Positions 8,530 through 15,779 of a stretch of DNA of 41,590 nucleotides are shown here, piece by piece. Positions within the stretch are counted from its first letter, which is position 1, and every line of letters starts with the position of its first letter. The notes under the pieces were generated by a model that worked only from the letters and a program-made list of their open reading frames with translations, had not been told where the DNA came from and searched no databases. The translations under genes were made by a program, and so were the position numbers. Source of the stretch: a virus. Location of the stretch: the IMG/VR virus record IMGVR_UViG_3300020455_000030, positions 1-41,590 of that record; one strand, 5' to 3'.

Positions 8530-8534
8530 GGGTC
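8508..8534. repeat. 13-bp inverted repeat overlapping promoter
   Basis: Arms 8508-8520 and 8522-8534 are complementary over 13 bp with one G-T wobble and a single base between them. As RNA on the minus strand it makes a strong hairpin just after the 53-residue gene, but it is followed by TTATAATATAT rather than a run of T, so intrinsic termination is only likely, not certain. Confidence 0.7.
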
Positions 8535-8560
8535 GGTGAACATTTTTTAATCTTAACTAG

Positions 8561-8722
8561 TTAGGTTAGAATCTCCTTACAGATTTTTTTACAAGAGGAG
8601 TGATCGTCTGCACAATCGATCAAGCAATCAAAGTAGTCGTTTACTATTTCTGAGTCTAGTTTAGGCTCATCGATTTCAGACCATTCTGCTAATTGATTGA
8701 ATGATAAGATATTGTGTTTCAT
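8561..8722 (-). CDS. Small acidic Cys-containing protein, 53 aa
   Basis: A short gene starting MKHNILSFNQLAEW and ending with a cysteine-bearing tail (CLIDCADDHSSCKKICKEIL), four cysteines in about 20 residues. A good GAAGGA Shine-Dalgarno lies 4 nt before ATG 8722, and it fills most of an otherwise empty gap, which supports it as real. The cysteines could bind zinc or form disulfides. Unknown function. It has a CTAAATA motif about 70 nt upstream and an inverted repeat downstream, so it may be transcribed alone. Confidence 0.72.
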   Translation of the reverse strand: MKHNILSFNQLAEWSEIDEPKLDSEIVNDYFDCLIDCADDHSSCKKICKEILT

Positions 8723-8791
8723 GATTTCCTTCTTTAACTGGACTATAACAAAGAGAGTTTCAGGTCATCTTGTTAACCTTAATTCTACCAC

Positions 8792-8798
8792 TATTTAG
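8792..8798 (-). promoter_or_regulatory. Late-type promoter motif CTAAATA
   Basis: CTAAATA on the minus strand in the 135-bp gap between talC and the 53-residue gene. This is the form of the T4 late box commonly seen in cyanophages. The start would be near 8783, leaving about a 60-nt leader. Nothing else is recognised in 8723-8857. Confidence 0.45.
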
Positions 8799-8857
8799 TA
8801 TAGAAATTTCAAAAAATGGTATTTCTGTGACAAAAATTTATGCCTACTAGTTTATAC

Positions 8858-9517
8858 TTATCCACCTGCAATTTTTTCAATAACCTGTTCCCAATCTGCA
8901 TCAAACAGTTCTAATCCTTTATCAGTAAGAATATGCTTGTACATCTTGTCAAGCACAGAAGGAGGGAGAGTACAGATGTCTGCACCTGCATCAAAACAAC
9001 GACCGACTGTGTGTGCTTCACGAATAGATGCTGCTAACACTTCAGTTTTTACAAAATGTTCTTTGTATACACTACAAATAGTTTGAACTAGTGCAACTCC
9101 AGAAAATGAATTGTCATTAAGTCTTCCTACAAATGGAGAAACATATGTTGCACCTGCTTTTGCTGCAAGGATTGCTTGTACTACTGAGAAAATAAGAGTG
9201 ACATTGACCTTAATACCATTCTCAGAAAGTTTTTTGCAAACATACAATCCTTCAGGACTACAAGGCACTTTGATTGTTGCTTGAGCACCAAATTTTTTAG
9301 AGAGTCTCAATCCCTCTTTCAGCATATCATCTGCATTTCCTACAACTTCCATACTGATATCAGGAATACCAATATCAATAAGTTCTTGGTATACCTCCTC
9401 AGGATCTCTGCCACTCTTTCTAATAAGAGTAGGGTTAGTTGTTACACCATCAACCAAACCAGTCTCGTAATGTTTGCTGATGATTGAGGTGTCTGCTGTG
9501 TCTAGAAAAATTTTCAT
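8858..9517 (-). CDS. talC: Transaldolase, TalC type
   Basis: Interconverts sedoheptulose-7-phosphate and fructose-6-phosphate in the pentose phosphate pathway. The 219-residue protein is of the short fructose-6-phosphate-aldolase-like class. Visible marks are MKIFLDTADT at the start, GVTTNPTLI, the Schiff-base lysine K83 in TIKVPCS, and TYVSPFVGRLND. It is a well-known cyanophage auxiliary gene thought to push host carbon toward NADPH and ribose for nucleotide synthesis. AAAGGA lies 9 nt before ATG 9517, which overlaps the previous stop (ATGA). A private sigma70-type promoter sits at 9559-9588. Confidence 0.97.
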   Translation of the reverse strand: MKIFLDTADTSIISKHYETGLVDGVTTNPTLIRKSGRDPEEVYQELIDIGIPDISMEVVGNADDMLKEGLRLSKKFGAQATIKVPCSPEGLYVCKKLSENGIKVNVTLIFSVVQAILAAKAGATYVSPFVGRLNDNSFSGVALVQTICSVYKEHFVKTEVLAASIREAHTVGRCFDAGADICTLPPSVLDKMYKHILTDKGLELFDADWEQVIEKIAGG

Positions 9518-9948
9518 GTAAAGTAATCCTTTCGATAATACCTGCCTAGGATGTTGCTATTATAGTATGCAGGTGTTCCGTCTGTCAATGCTTCGGTCAG
9601 GACATTATTATAAAACAACTGTTTAGTTTCTTCAAAGTTTGTCTTGCCAACAGTGGCATGCAATGACATTATTTCTCGTTTAAAGATATTCTTTCCAAAC
9701 TGTTTAATATCTTGTTTAAGTTCTGGACAAGATCCGTAGTACTTTTTCCAGTCACTCTCACTAGTGACTCTCCTACCACCACCTCTAGGCTTTCGTTTCT
9801 GGTAGAAATATTTTCTTCCGATGTATTGTTTACCTGTCTGAATATTAGTAATCCTGTAGACAAAACCGAACTGGTCGCCAATGTCATCAGAAGTAAAAGG
9901 TTTACCCTCATATATCCAGGCGTTTTCGTAAACTCCCTCTTCAACCAT
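9514..9948 (-). CDS. GIY-YIG endonuclease-like protein, 144 aa
   Basis: The segment GFVYRITN...KQYIGRK (residues 28-46) matches the GIY-YIG nuclease signature in the form FVY/YIG with the catalytic-type arginine R45. The following WKKYYGSCPEL and FGKNIFKREI fit the second half of the domain; the Glu at ~E107 (TNFEETKQLF) could be the metal ligand. There is no extra DNA-binding domain, so it may be a small homing or restriction-like nuclease as in other T4-type phages. A late-type motif at 9973-9980 lies 25 bp upstream. Activity is inferred, not shown. Confidence 0.72.
   Translation of the reverse strand: MVEEGVYENAWIYEGKPFTSDDIGDQFGFVYRITNIQTGKQYIGRKYFYQKRKPRGGGRRVTSESDWKKYYGSCPELKQDIKQFGKNIFKREIMSLHATVGKTNFEETKQLFYNNVLTEALTDGTPAYYNSNILGRYYRKDYFT
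9559..9588 (-). promoter_or_regulatory. Consensus sigma70 promoter for talC
   Basis: TTGACA (9583-9588), 18 bp, TATAAT (9559-9564) on the minus strand: both hexamers are perfect matches to the bacterial consensus. The start near 9552 gives a ~35-nt leader containing the talC ribosome-binding site. It lies inside the 3' end of the GIY-YIG-like gene. Confidence 0.78.
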
Positions 9949-9972
9949 TTCATAATTTTTATATCTTTCGTA

Positions 9973-9980
9973 TATTTATT
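9973..9980 (-). promoter_or_regulatory. Late-type promoter motif AATAAATA
   Basis: Minus-strand AATAAATA, one base from the T4 late box TATAAATA, 25 bp before ATG 9948 and overlapping the stop region of the upstream membrane-protein gene. Confidence 0.5.
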
Positions 9981-10197
9981 CAGCATCCTCTTCCTCCTTT
10001 TCAGGAGTAAATACCAATAACTCTTCACCATACCTTACACCCTCCATCTCAGGGTGTGGTGCTGGTACTCTTGTTTTTTTAATTGGTTTGTCCATATCAG
10101 CAAGAGTGGAAGTCATCATCTTCCACATAAATGCGAAGGTAGCACCGAACAACCCTACAAAAAATACAAGGTATATAAAAACTGTAACCTCATTCAT
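9976..10197 (-). CDS. Single-pass membrane protein, 73 aa
   Basis: One N-terminal transmembrane helix (VFIYLVFFVGLFGATFAFMW, residues ~6-25) followed by a cytoplasmic tail with APHPEMEGVRYGEELLVF and an acidic end. The tail motif resembles one I associate with small membrane proteins of marine cyanobacteria and their phages, but I cannot assign a function. Start ATG 10197 overlaps the upstream stop by 4 bp. Confidence 0.75.
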   Translation of the reverse strand: MNEVTVFIYLVFFVGLFGATFAFMWKMMTSTLADMDKPIKKTRVPAPHPEMEGVRYGEELLVFTPEKEEEDAE

Positions 10198-10466
10198 TCA
10201 GTTTCGGATGTGTGACCATTTTCTTTACGGAGCATACCTTCAGGATCAACCATGAATCCTTTGGGGATAGGTTTACAAACTTTGTCGGTATAACAATAGT
10301 AAGAACCTGCTTTACATTTTCCGTTTTGTTTTTCAGACTGTTCAAGAATATAGGATATCTCTGCACCATCTAGTTCATACATAATATCTCTTGCGTGATC
10401 ACTATGATCTGCAATTCCTTCACTCATTAGATAGTCAAAAATAATATTGTAGTAATGAGTATGCAC
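10194..10466 (-). CDS. Conserved-type cyanophage protein with Cys motif, 90 aa
   Basis: N-terminal helical part (MHTHYYNIIFDYLMSEGIA) and a C-terminal module KCKAGSYYCYTDKVCKPIPK in which three cysteines are spaced C-x5-YYC-x5-C. This module recalls small modules in other cyanophage proteins, suggesting a mobile building block, possibly metal-binding. No enzyme function is recognised. A GATAAATA late-type motif lies about 25 bp upstream. Confidence 0.75.
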   Translation of the reverse strand: MHTHYYNIIFDYLMSEGIADHSDHARDIMYELDGAEISYILEQSEKQNGKCKAGSYYCYTDKVCKPIPKGFMVDPEGMLRKENGHTSETE

Positions 10467-10481
10467 GACTTCAGTATTATA

Positions 10482-10709
10482 CTAAGTATATTTATCTACA
10501 TTACTATTGAACTCTTTGAAAGATGAGGTGCAACTAGGTGGTTCAGGGTCGGTATACCCATTCCTTTTCTTCCATTCGTTGTACATTGCTCCCATCATCC
10601 AAGATTGAGAAAGACTCTTAGGACCGTTCTTCAATAATTCTTCCTGTTTACCTGTGTAATAAGGTAAAGATTCTTCTCTCCAATTGGAGTCATCATAATC
10701 ACTTGCCAT
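10482..10709 (-). CDS. Hypothetical protein, 75 aa
   Basis: Unrecognised soluble protein beginning MASDYDDSNWREESLPYY and containing SLSQSWMMGAMYNEWKKRNGY. I choose ATG 10709, with AGGA 9 nt upstream, over the longer in-frame reading to 10787, which would overlap the previous gene by 89 bp. Mostly helical; no catalytic motif. Co-transcribed with the basic protein before it. Confidence 0.68.
   Translation of the reverse strand: MASDYDDSNWREESLPYYTGKQEELLKNGPKSLSQSWMMGAMYNEWKKRNGYTDPEPPSCTSSFKEFNSNVDKYT
10489..10496 (-). promoter_or_regulatory. Late-type promoter motif GATAAATA
   Basis: Minus-strand GATAAATA within the last codons of the 75-residue gene, 23 bp before ATG 10466. A TATAAT-like hexamer at 10476-10481 has no matching -35, so I favour the late box. 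Confidence 0.5.
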
Positions 10710-11229
10710 AATGCATGTTCCTATCTTTGTTAGATGCCTTGGATAGTTTAGCACCTCGTGTGCGTTTTTCACCAGTCTGTCCCGCACCCTGAGGATGCTT
10801 ACCTGGTTTTTCTTTACCTAGATTTATTGACTTGCTTGGTTTTTTAGACTCAGTGTCATGCAACCTTGCAGGTTTGTTAGGTTTTTTAGTGATGACAGAT
10901 TCCTGACCGTGTTTGCGTCCAAGACGACGCATCACTTTACCAAACCTACGCTTGGACATTTTATCAGGTTTAGAAGTAGAGTAAGAAACTTCTCTACCTG
11001 TCTTACCATCATCGTATTTGTAACTGCCAGTAGATTTTTTATATCCGATACCTTTTTTCTTAAGATCTTTCTCAAGACCTTTTCTTTTGGTACGGTTACC
11101 CGACTCAGAACTACCACGGTCAGCAGAAATGTGACCAGTAGTTTTGCTCTTTGCCTTGCTAAGTTGTCTGGCTAGACCCCCCTCAGTTAACTGAGAACAT
11201 TCTAGCATAAAATCTGAATATGTCTTCAT
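10699..11229 (-). CDS. Very basic protein, 176 aa, possibly DUF3293-like core
   Basis: Lys/Arg/Ser-rich throughout. The middle (residues ~48-115) has the pattern DLKKKGIGYKKSTGSYKY, then EVSYST, then LGRKHGQESVI, which recalls small phage and bacterial proteins of the DUF3293 type; this resemblance is by eye only. The C-terminal 60 residues are low-complexity and basic and probably disordered. N-terminus MKTYSDFMLE is like that of other virion or core proteins here. A CTAAATA motif 25 bp upstream suggests late expression, consistent with a packaged or DNA-binding role. Confidence 0.7.
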   Translation of the reverse strand: MKTYSDFMLECSQLTEGGLARQLSKAKSKTTGHISADRGSSESGNRTKRKGLEKDLKKKGIGYKKSTGSYKYDDGKTGREVSYSTSKPDKMSKRRFGKVMRRLGRKHGQESVITKKPNKPARLHDTESKKPSKSINLGKEKPGKHPQGAGQTGEKRTRGAKLSKASNKDRNMHYGK

Positions 11230-11253
11230 ACCATGTGACAGTTATCTAATTGG

Positions 11254-11260
11254 TATTTAG
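11254..11260 (-). promoter_or_regulatory. Late-type promoter motif CTAAATA
   Basis: Minus-strand CTAAATA immediately after the nrdB stop, 25 bp before ATG 11229. Its placement exactly at the nrdB/late-gene border marks a change of expression class. Confidence 0.6.
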
Positions 11261-12442
11261 TTATAACTTGAATCCTGCAAAGGTATCCTTCTTCACATCC
11301 TGCTTGATACCACCAACAATATAAGACTCTACCTCTGTCTCTTGTGGAGCTACCTGCAATCCCTTAGAGGAGATCCAATGGTTTGTCCAAGGTAAAGGAT
11401 TTGCTCTAATAGCAATATCATAGATAGGATCAAGACCGAGAGATCTCATTCTCTTGTTAGCAATCCATTCAACATACTGGGACAAGAGTTTTTCATTAAG
11501 ACCAATCATACTACCATCTTTAAAAAGATATTCTGCCCATGCCTTTTCCTCATGCACAGCGTTCTCAAATGCTTTGTACAACCAATCCTTTTCTTCTTTC
11601 ATAATCTGTTGCATCTCAGGATCATCACCCTTCTGCCACTTATTAATTATCGTTTGAGTAAGAGCAAGATGCTGGTTTTCGTCTCTGGCGATGAGAGAGA
11701 TAATTTTAGCGGATCCCTCCATAAGTTTGAGTTCACCAAACGCAAACGAGCAAGCAAACGATACATAGAATCTAATACCCTCTAGAATATTTACATTGGC
11801 AACCGCTCTATAGAGATGTCTTTTAAGTTCACGCCTGTTCCATTCTACTGATGGTGAACCACTAGCGGTATCAGTCCATTGATTGCTGGTGCCCCACTCC
11901 TGTGCATATTGTAGGAAAGCATCATACGCACCAGTAACAGTAGCTGCTCGTTGAAGAATCCTATCATCGCTAAGAATAGTATCAAATACCTCAGCAGGAT
12001 CTGAATAGATGTTTTTAATGATGTATGTATAGGAGCGACTATGAATCATCTCCATAGTTTGCCAAATATTCATACACCCTTCTAGTTCTGGTAAAGAACA
12101 ATATGGTGCAAATGCCATGCCAGGTGCTCTACCTTGTACAGAATCTAGCATGATCTGATACTTAAGGTTACTGGTATAGATATGTTTTTGTTCTGGACGC
12201 AAAGACTCATAGTCTGCACGATCCTTTTGGAGTGACACCTCCTCAGGTCTCCAAAAATATCCCAACATCTGTTGAGTTAATCTTTCAAAAACAGGATATT
12301 TGTAGTCATCATATCTTTGGACACCAAGAGGTTGTCCTAAGAACATTGGTTGTTTCTTAGTATCTACTTGGTCTGTATTAAAGACCGTCATACCCTTCAC
12401 GGTAGACGGATTGCTATCGTTAAGTCTAAATTGCACAGGCAT
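11261..12442 (-). CDS. nrdB: Ribonucleotide reductase beta subunit (class Ia type)
   Basis: Holds the di-iron centre and tyrosyl radical that NrdA needs to make deoxyribonucleotides. Visible ligands and radical are E131, H134 and Y138 in MEMIHSRSY, the glutamate in NILEGIRFY, and the late pair in ARDENQHLAL (E and H). At 393 residues it is of normal length and appears intact. ATG 12442 is preceded by an in-frame GTG. It overlaps nrdA by 17 bp. Phage NrdAB recycles host RNA and nucleotides for phage DNA synthesis. Confidence 0.97.
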   Translation of the reverse strand: MPVQFRLNDSNPSTVKGMTVFNTDQVDTKKQPMFLGQPLGVQRYDDYKYPVFERLTQQMLGYFWRPEEVSLQKDRADYESLRPEQKHIYTSNLKYQIMLDSVQGRAPGMAFAPYCSLPELEGCMNIWQTMEMIHSRSYTYIIKNIYSDPAEVFDTILSDDRILQRAATVTGAYDAFLQYAQEWGTSNQWTDTASGSPSVEWNRRELKRHLYRAVANVNILEGIRFYVSFACSFAFGELKLMEGSAKIISLIARDENQHLALTQTIINKWQKGDDPEMQQIMKEEKDWLYKAFENAVHEEKAWAEYLFKDGSMIGLNEKLLSQYVEWIANKRMRSLGLDPIYDIAIRANPLPWTNHWISSKGLQVAPQETEVESYIVGGIKQDVKKDTFAGFKL

Positions 12443-14726
12443 CACACTCCGAGGCGTTGTTAAGTTCTTCTAATAAACTTGAGACTTTAGTCTCTTCAGG
12501 TTTCTCTTCAATTTCGTCAGTTTTATTGTCGTATGTATTCTGATAATAAGATGTTTTCCAACCGTACTTATATGTAGTCAAAAGGTCTTGTGCCATTGCA
12601 GATACAGGAACCTCATTGTCTGGATAATTTTCGGGGTTATAACTCCAGTTCCCAGATATAGCTTGATCGAAGAACTTTTGCATTACTGCTACAACCTTAA
12701 TGTACCCATCATTATTTTTCATATCCCATAACAATGTATAGTGTTGTTTCAAAGATTGAAATGCTGGAACAATCTGCTTAAGCGGTCCTTTTTTACTCTT
12801 CTTAATGGACAGGTATCCTCTAGGTGGTTCAATTCCGTTTGTGGCATTTGACACAACGGAACTGCTCTCCGAAGGCATCTGTGCGGACAGAGTGCTGTTC
12901 CTGAGACCGTACTGTTTGATATCAGATCTAAGACTCTCCCAATCATATTTCAACTCGTTAGGTACAACCTCATCAACATCACTCTTATATGTATCGATGG
13001 GAAGAATTCCATCAGCATACTTAGTCCTATCAAAATATCCACACTTACCTTGCTCTTTTGCCAGAGTATTTGATGCCTTAAGGAGATAGTATTGGAACGC
13101 CTCAGATAGGTCGTGAACCAACTCCCATGCCTTTGGATCATCGTATGATACATGATGCTTAGCAAGGTAATGTGCAAGACCAATATAACCAATTCCAAGA
13201 GACCTACGATTCTTAGTTCCAATCTCTGCTGCCTTGACAGGATAACCTTGGAAATCAATCAACGCATCTAATCCACGAACAGATAGATCACATAGTTCTT
13301 CTAACTCACCACTAAGAGACCTAAGAGTTCCTACATTGATAGCAGACAGGATACACAATGCAATCTCACCATTAGGATCATCAATATGTTGTAAAGGTTT
13401 AGTAGGTAAAGTAATTTCTTGACAAAGATTACTCATCTCCACCTTGTCCTTGAAGGAAGAATGTGAGTTGCAGTGATCTAAATTCATGATATAGATACGA
13501 CCAGTCTCTGCTCTCTCCTTCAAAAGGTTTAAGAATAACTCTTGTCCTCCAATAGTCTTACGCGGAATCGATTGATCAGATTCGTAACTTGTATAGAGAT
13601 CATCAAACGATTCAGTTCCAAAAGCAGGATACAAGTCTGGAACATCGTGAGGACTAAAGAGACTGATGTCTTTATTCGTGATGAAACGCTCGTAGAAGAG
13701 TTTGCTAATTTGGATACTGTAGTCCAACTTTCGGACACGATTATCTTCTGTCCCTTTATTGTTCTTGAGTACAATGATATCATCTATTTCTTTATGCCAG
13801 ATAGGAAAGTGGACAGTCGCTGACCCACCTCTGATCCCGTTTTGAGTGCAGCATCTGACAGTTGATTCAAACTTTTTGAGGAAGGGGACAACACCTGTGT
13901 GTTGAACTTCGCCACCCCTGATTTTACTGTTGATACCCCTGATTCTACCTGCGTTGATACCGATACCAGCCCTTTGAGCAACATAGTAACCAATAGCCAT
14001 GTCACTGCTAAAGATAGAATCGAGGGTGTCATCAGAATCCACAAGAACACAGCTAGCATATTGTCTGATTGGAGTCCTGACTCCCGCCATGACTGGGGTG
14101 GGGATGTTGATTTTGTGTTTGCTGATTGCGTCATAGTATCTTTTTACATAGTCCAGTCTAGTTTCTGGAGGATATTCTGCAAACATTGTTGCAGCGATCA
14201 TCATGTACATGAACTGAGGAGTTTCGTACACATCTCCAGTGCTTCTATCTTGTACAAGATATTTGTCAACGACCTGACGAAGACCTGCATATGTAAACAG
14301 GTAATCTCTCTCGTGATCAATATATGTATCTAGTAGATCAATCTCTTCGTCGTTATATTTCGTATGAAAATATGAATCATAAATTTTCATCCTTACACAC
14401 TTGGTAGCGTGATCCCCAAGTGAAGGACTCTCATGCATCCTGCCCCACAATTGTTTCCTAAGGGAGAATAAGAGCAGTCTAGATGCCACATATTGATAGT
14501 TAGGAGACTCTAAATCAATAAGATCACTGGCACTTCTAATAAGAATTTCTTGGATTTCTTTAGTGCTGATACCATCGTAGAATTGCACTCCAGAATTAAT
14601 TTCAACCTGAGATGCAGAGACACCTGCAAGATCTTTACATGCCTCCTCAACCATCTTGTGCATCTTCTGTAGATCTAATCTCTCAATGTGACCAGATCTT
14701 TTTTTGACATTAGTACCGTTGCTCAT
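12426..14726 (-). CDS. nrdA: Ribonucleotide reductase alpha subunit (class I)
   Basis: Catalytic subunit reducing ribonucleoside diphosphates. Residues 1-90 form an ATP-cone-like domain. The active-site cysteines are C226 (ASCVLVDSD), the thiyl cysteine C435 with N433 and E437 (SNLCQEI), and C458 (ALCILSA). The C-terminal shuttle cysteines are C761 and C764 (CDAC). The 766-residue length is normal and no intron or split is seen, in contrast to some phage nrdA genes. It lies between a 2OG oxygenase gene (one base gap) and nrdB. Confidence 0.98.
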   Translation of the reverse strand: MSNGTNVKKRSGHIERLDLQKMHKMVEEACKDLAGVSASQVEINSGVQFYDGISTKEIQEILIRSASDLIDLESPNYQYVASRLLLFSLRKQLWGRMHESPSLGDHATKCVRMKIYDSYFHTKYNDEEIDLLDTYIDHERDYLFTYAGLRQVVDKYLVQDRSTGDVYETPQFMYMMIAATMFAEYPPETRLDYVKRYYDAISKHKINIPTPVMAGVRTPIRQYASCVLVDSDDTLDSIFSSDMAIGYYVAQRAGIGINAGRIRGINSKIRGGEVQHTGVVPFLKKFESTVRCCTQNGIRGGSATVHFPIWHKEIDDIIVLKNNKGTEDNRVRKLDYSIQISKLFYERFITNKDISLFSPHDVPDLYPAFGTESFDDLYTSYESDQSIPRKTIGGQELFLNLLKERAETGRIYIMNLDHCNSHSSFKDKVEMSNLCQEITLPTKPLQHIDDPNGEIALCILSAINVGTLRSLSGELEELCDLSVRGLDALIDFQGYPVKAAEIGTKNRRSLGIGYIGLAHYLAKHHVSYDDPKAWELVHDLSEAFQYYLLKASNTLAKEQGKCGYFDRTKYADGILPIDTYKSDVDEVVPNELKYDWESLRSDIKQYGLRNSTLSAQMPSESSSVVSNATNGIEPPRGYLSIKKSKKGPLKQIVPAFQSLKQHYTLLWDMKNNDGYIKVVAVMQKFFDQAISGNWSYNPENYPDNEVPVSAMAQDLLTTYKYGWKTSYYQNTYDNKTDEIEEKPEETKVSSLLEELNNASECDACAI

Positions 14727-14727
14727 T

Positions 14728-15267
14728 TTAGTCTTGATTAATTATTTTAAAGTTAAATGATATAGAAATTCTCTTATCATTTGATTGATGTCTCGTAACT
14801 GTGTGGTCTAACACTGCTGGAAACAATAAAAACATACCTTCTTTAGGAGGATATGGTATGCGTCTGGGATGATATTTATTATCAGAGGGAAGAAATACAA
14901 TAGACCCAGATCCTTCAGGGACAGTTAGGTAAAACACACCTGACACATCATATGGATAATGATTGTGTAGGTCTGTACTCATATTATGATGATGTATATG
15001 AACCCAGTGATCCACATGCTCTAGAACTAGTCCTGTGGCATGTTCAAACTCACTCTGTATTTCCTCAATCAACTCATCTACTATAGTAGATTTAGGACAA
15101 TAAGTCTCGTCATCTGCAGATTCAAATTGTTCTGTCAGAGGATCATAACCACCGACCTTTTTTGGAGTGTCTAACCACTCGTCTATAACTCTTTTAAGTT
15201 CAGTAAGATTAACTGAAGACATACCACTGTACACATCAGTCTGCGTAATAGTGGTTCTTGTCAGCAT
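14728..15267 (-). CDS. 2OG-Fe(II) oxygenase (HxH subtype), 179 aa, tandem copy B
   Basis: Belongs with the PF13759-like phage oxygenases: H101-x-H103 (DLHNHYPYDVSGVFYL), distal H155 (AVLDHTVTR) and R166 (KRISISFNF). It is a clear paralogue of the next upstream gene, sharing the spacing HYPxDV, VPxGxG, NKYHP and FPAxLxH-VTR. The first metal-binding element is HxH rather than HxD. It overlaps copy A by 7 bp and stops one base before nrdA. Confidence 0.86.
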   Translation of the reverse strand: MLTRTTITQTDVYSGMSSVNLTELKRVIDEWLDTPKKVGGYDPLTEQFESADDETYCPKSTIVDELIEEIQSEFEHATGLVLEHVDHWVHIHHHNMSTDLHNHYPYDVSGVFYLTVPEGSGSIVFLPSDNKYHPRRIPYPPKEGMFLLFPAVLDHTVTRHQSNDKRISISFNFKIINQD

Positions 15268-15779
15268 AATGAGAAATTAAATGATAAAGAAATCCTATCA
15301 TCAGTTGATAAGTTTCTTGTTACAGAATGCTCTAAGGTTGCTGGAAACATTAGAAAAGTGTTTTTTTCTGGTTGAAACTTCACCATATTTGGATGGTATT
15401 TGTTGTGATCAGGATAAAAACAAATATGCCCTGCACCATCAGGCACAGAGACATAGTATACGGAAGCAACATCAGCAGGGTAATGAGCATGACTATTAGT
15501 ACTCATGTTTGGTTTGTGAATCTGTGACCACTTACCCAATAGATTGATCTTTATTCCTGTAAATAGATAAAAACTTTCTTTTAATTCTTCTACGATAGAA
15601 TCTATCAAAGGAGAGTCAGGACAAAATGAATCCTCATAGAGAGAAGTTGCAGGGTCATCACCCAATCTATGATCAAAATGTTCTAAGAGTAAATCAGCAA
15701 GTCCATCTGTATTGATAGACGATCTACCTTTAAGAACATCGATCCTAGAAATTGTATGTACCTCTAGATTTTCTTCCAT
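15261..15779 (-). CDS. 2OG-Fe(II) oxygenase (HxH subtype), 172 aa, tandem copy A
   Basis: Paralogue of the adjacent gene: H97-x-H99 (NSHAHYPADVASVYYV), H151 (TLEHSVTR) and R162 (DRISLSFNF). The two are of near-equal length and align end to end by eye, so a tandem duplication is likely. Substrate unknown. It overlaps the primase gene by 16 bp, so it is embedded in the replication operon. Confidence 0.86.
   Translation of the reverse strand: MEENLEVHTISRIDVLKGRSSINTDGLADLLLEHFDHRLGDDPATSLYEDSFCPDSPLIDSIVEELKESFYLFTGIKINLLGKWSQIHKPNMSTNSHAHYPADVASVYYVSVPDGAGHICFYPDHNKYHPNMVKFQPEKNTFLMFPATLEHSVTRNLSTDDRISLSFNFSLC

Noticed and set aside
9669-10031. A 120-codon minus-strand ORF overlapping the GIY-YIG-like and membrane-protein genes
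   Set aside because: It covers two better-supported genes in another frame and contains no recognisable domain; treated as a shadow.
13899-14333. A 144-codon plus-strand ORF opposite nrdA
   Set aside because: Exactly antisense to conserved nrdA sequence, no ribosome-binding site, and no other plus-strand gene exists in the window.
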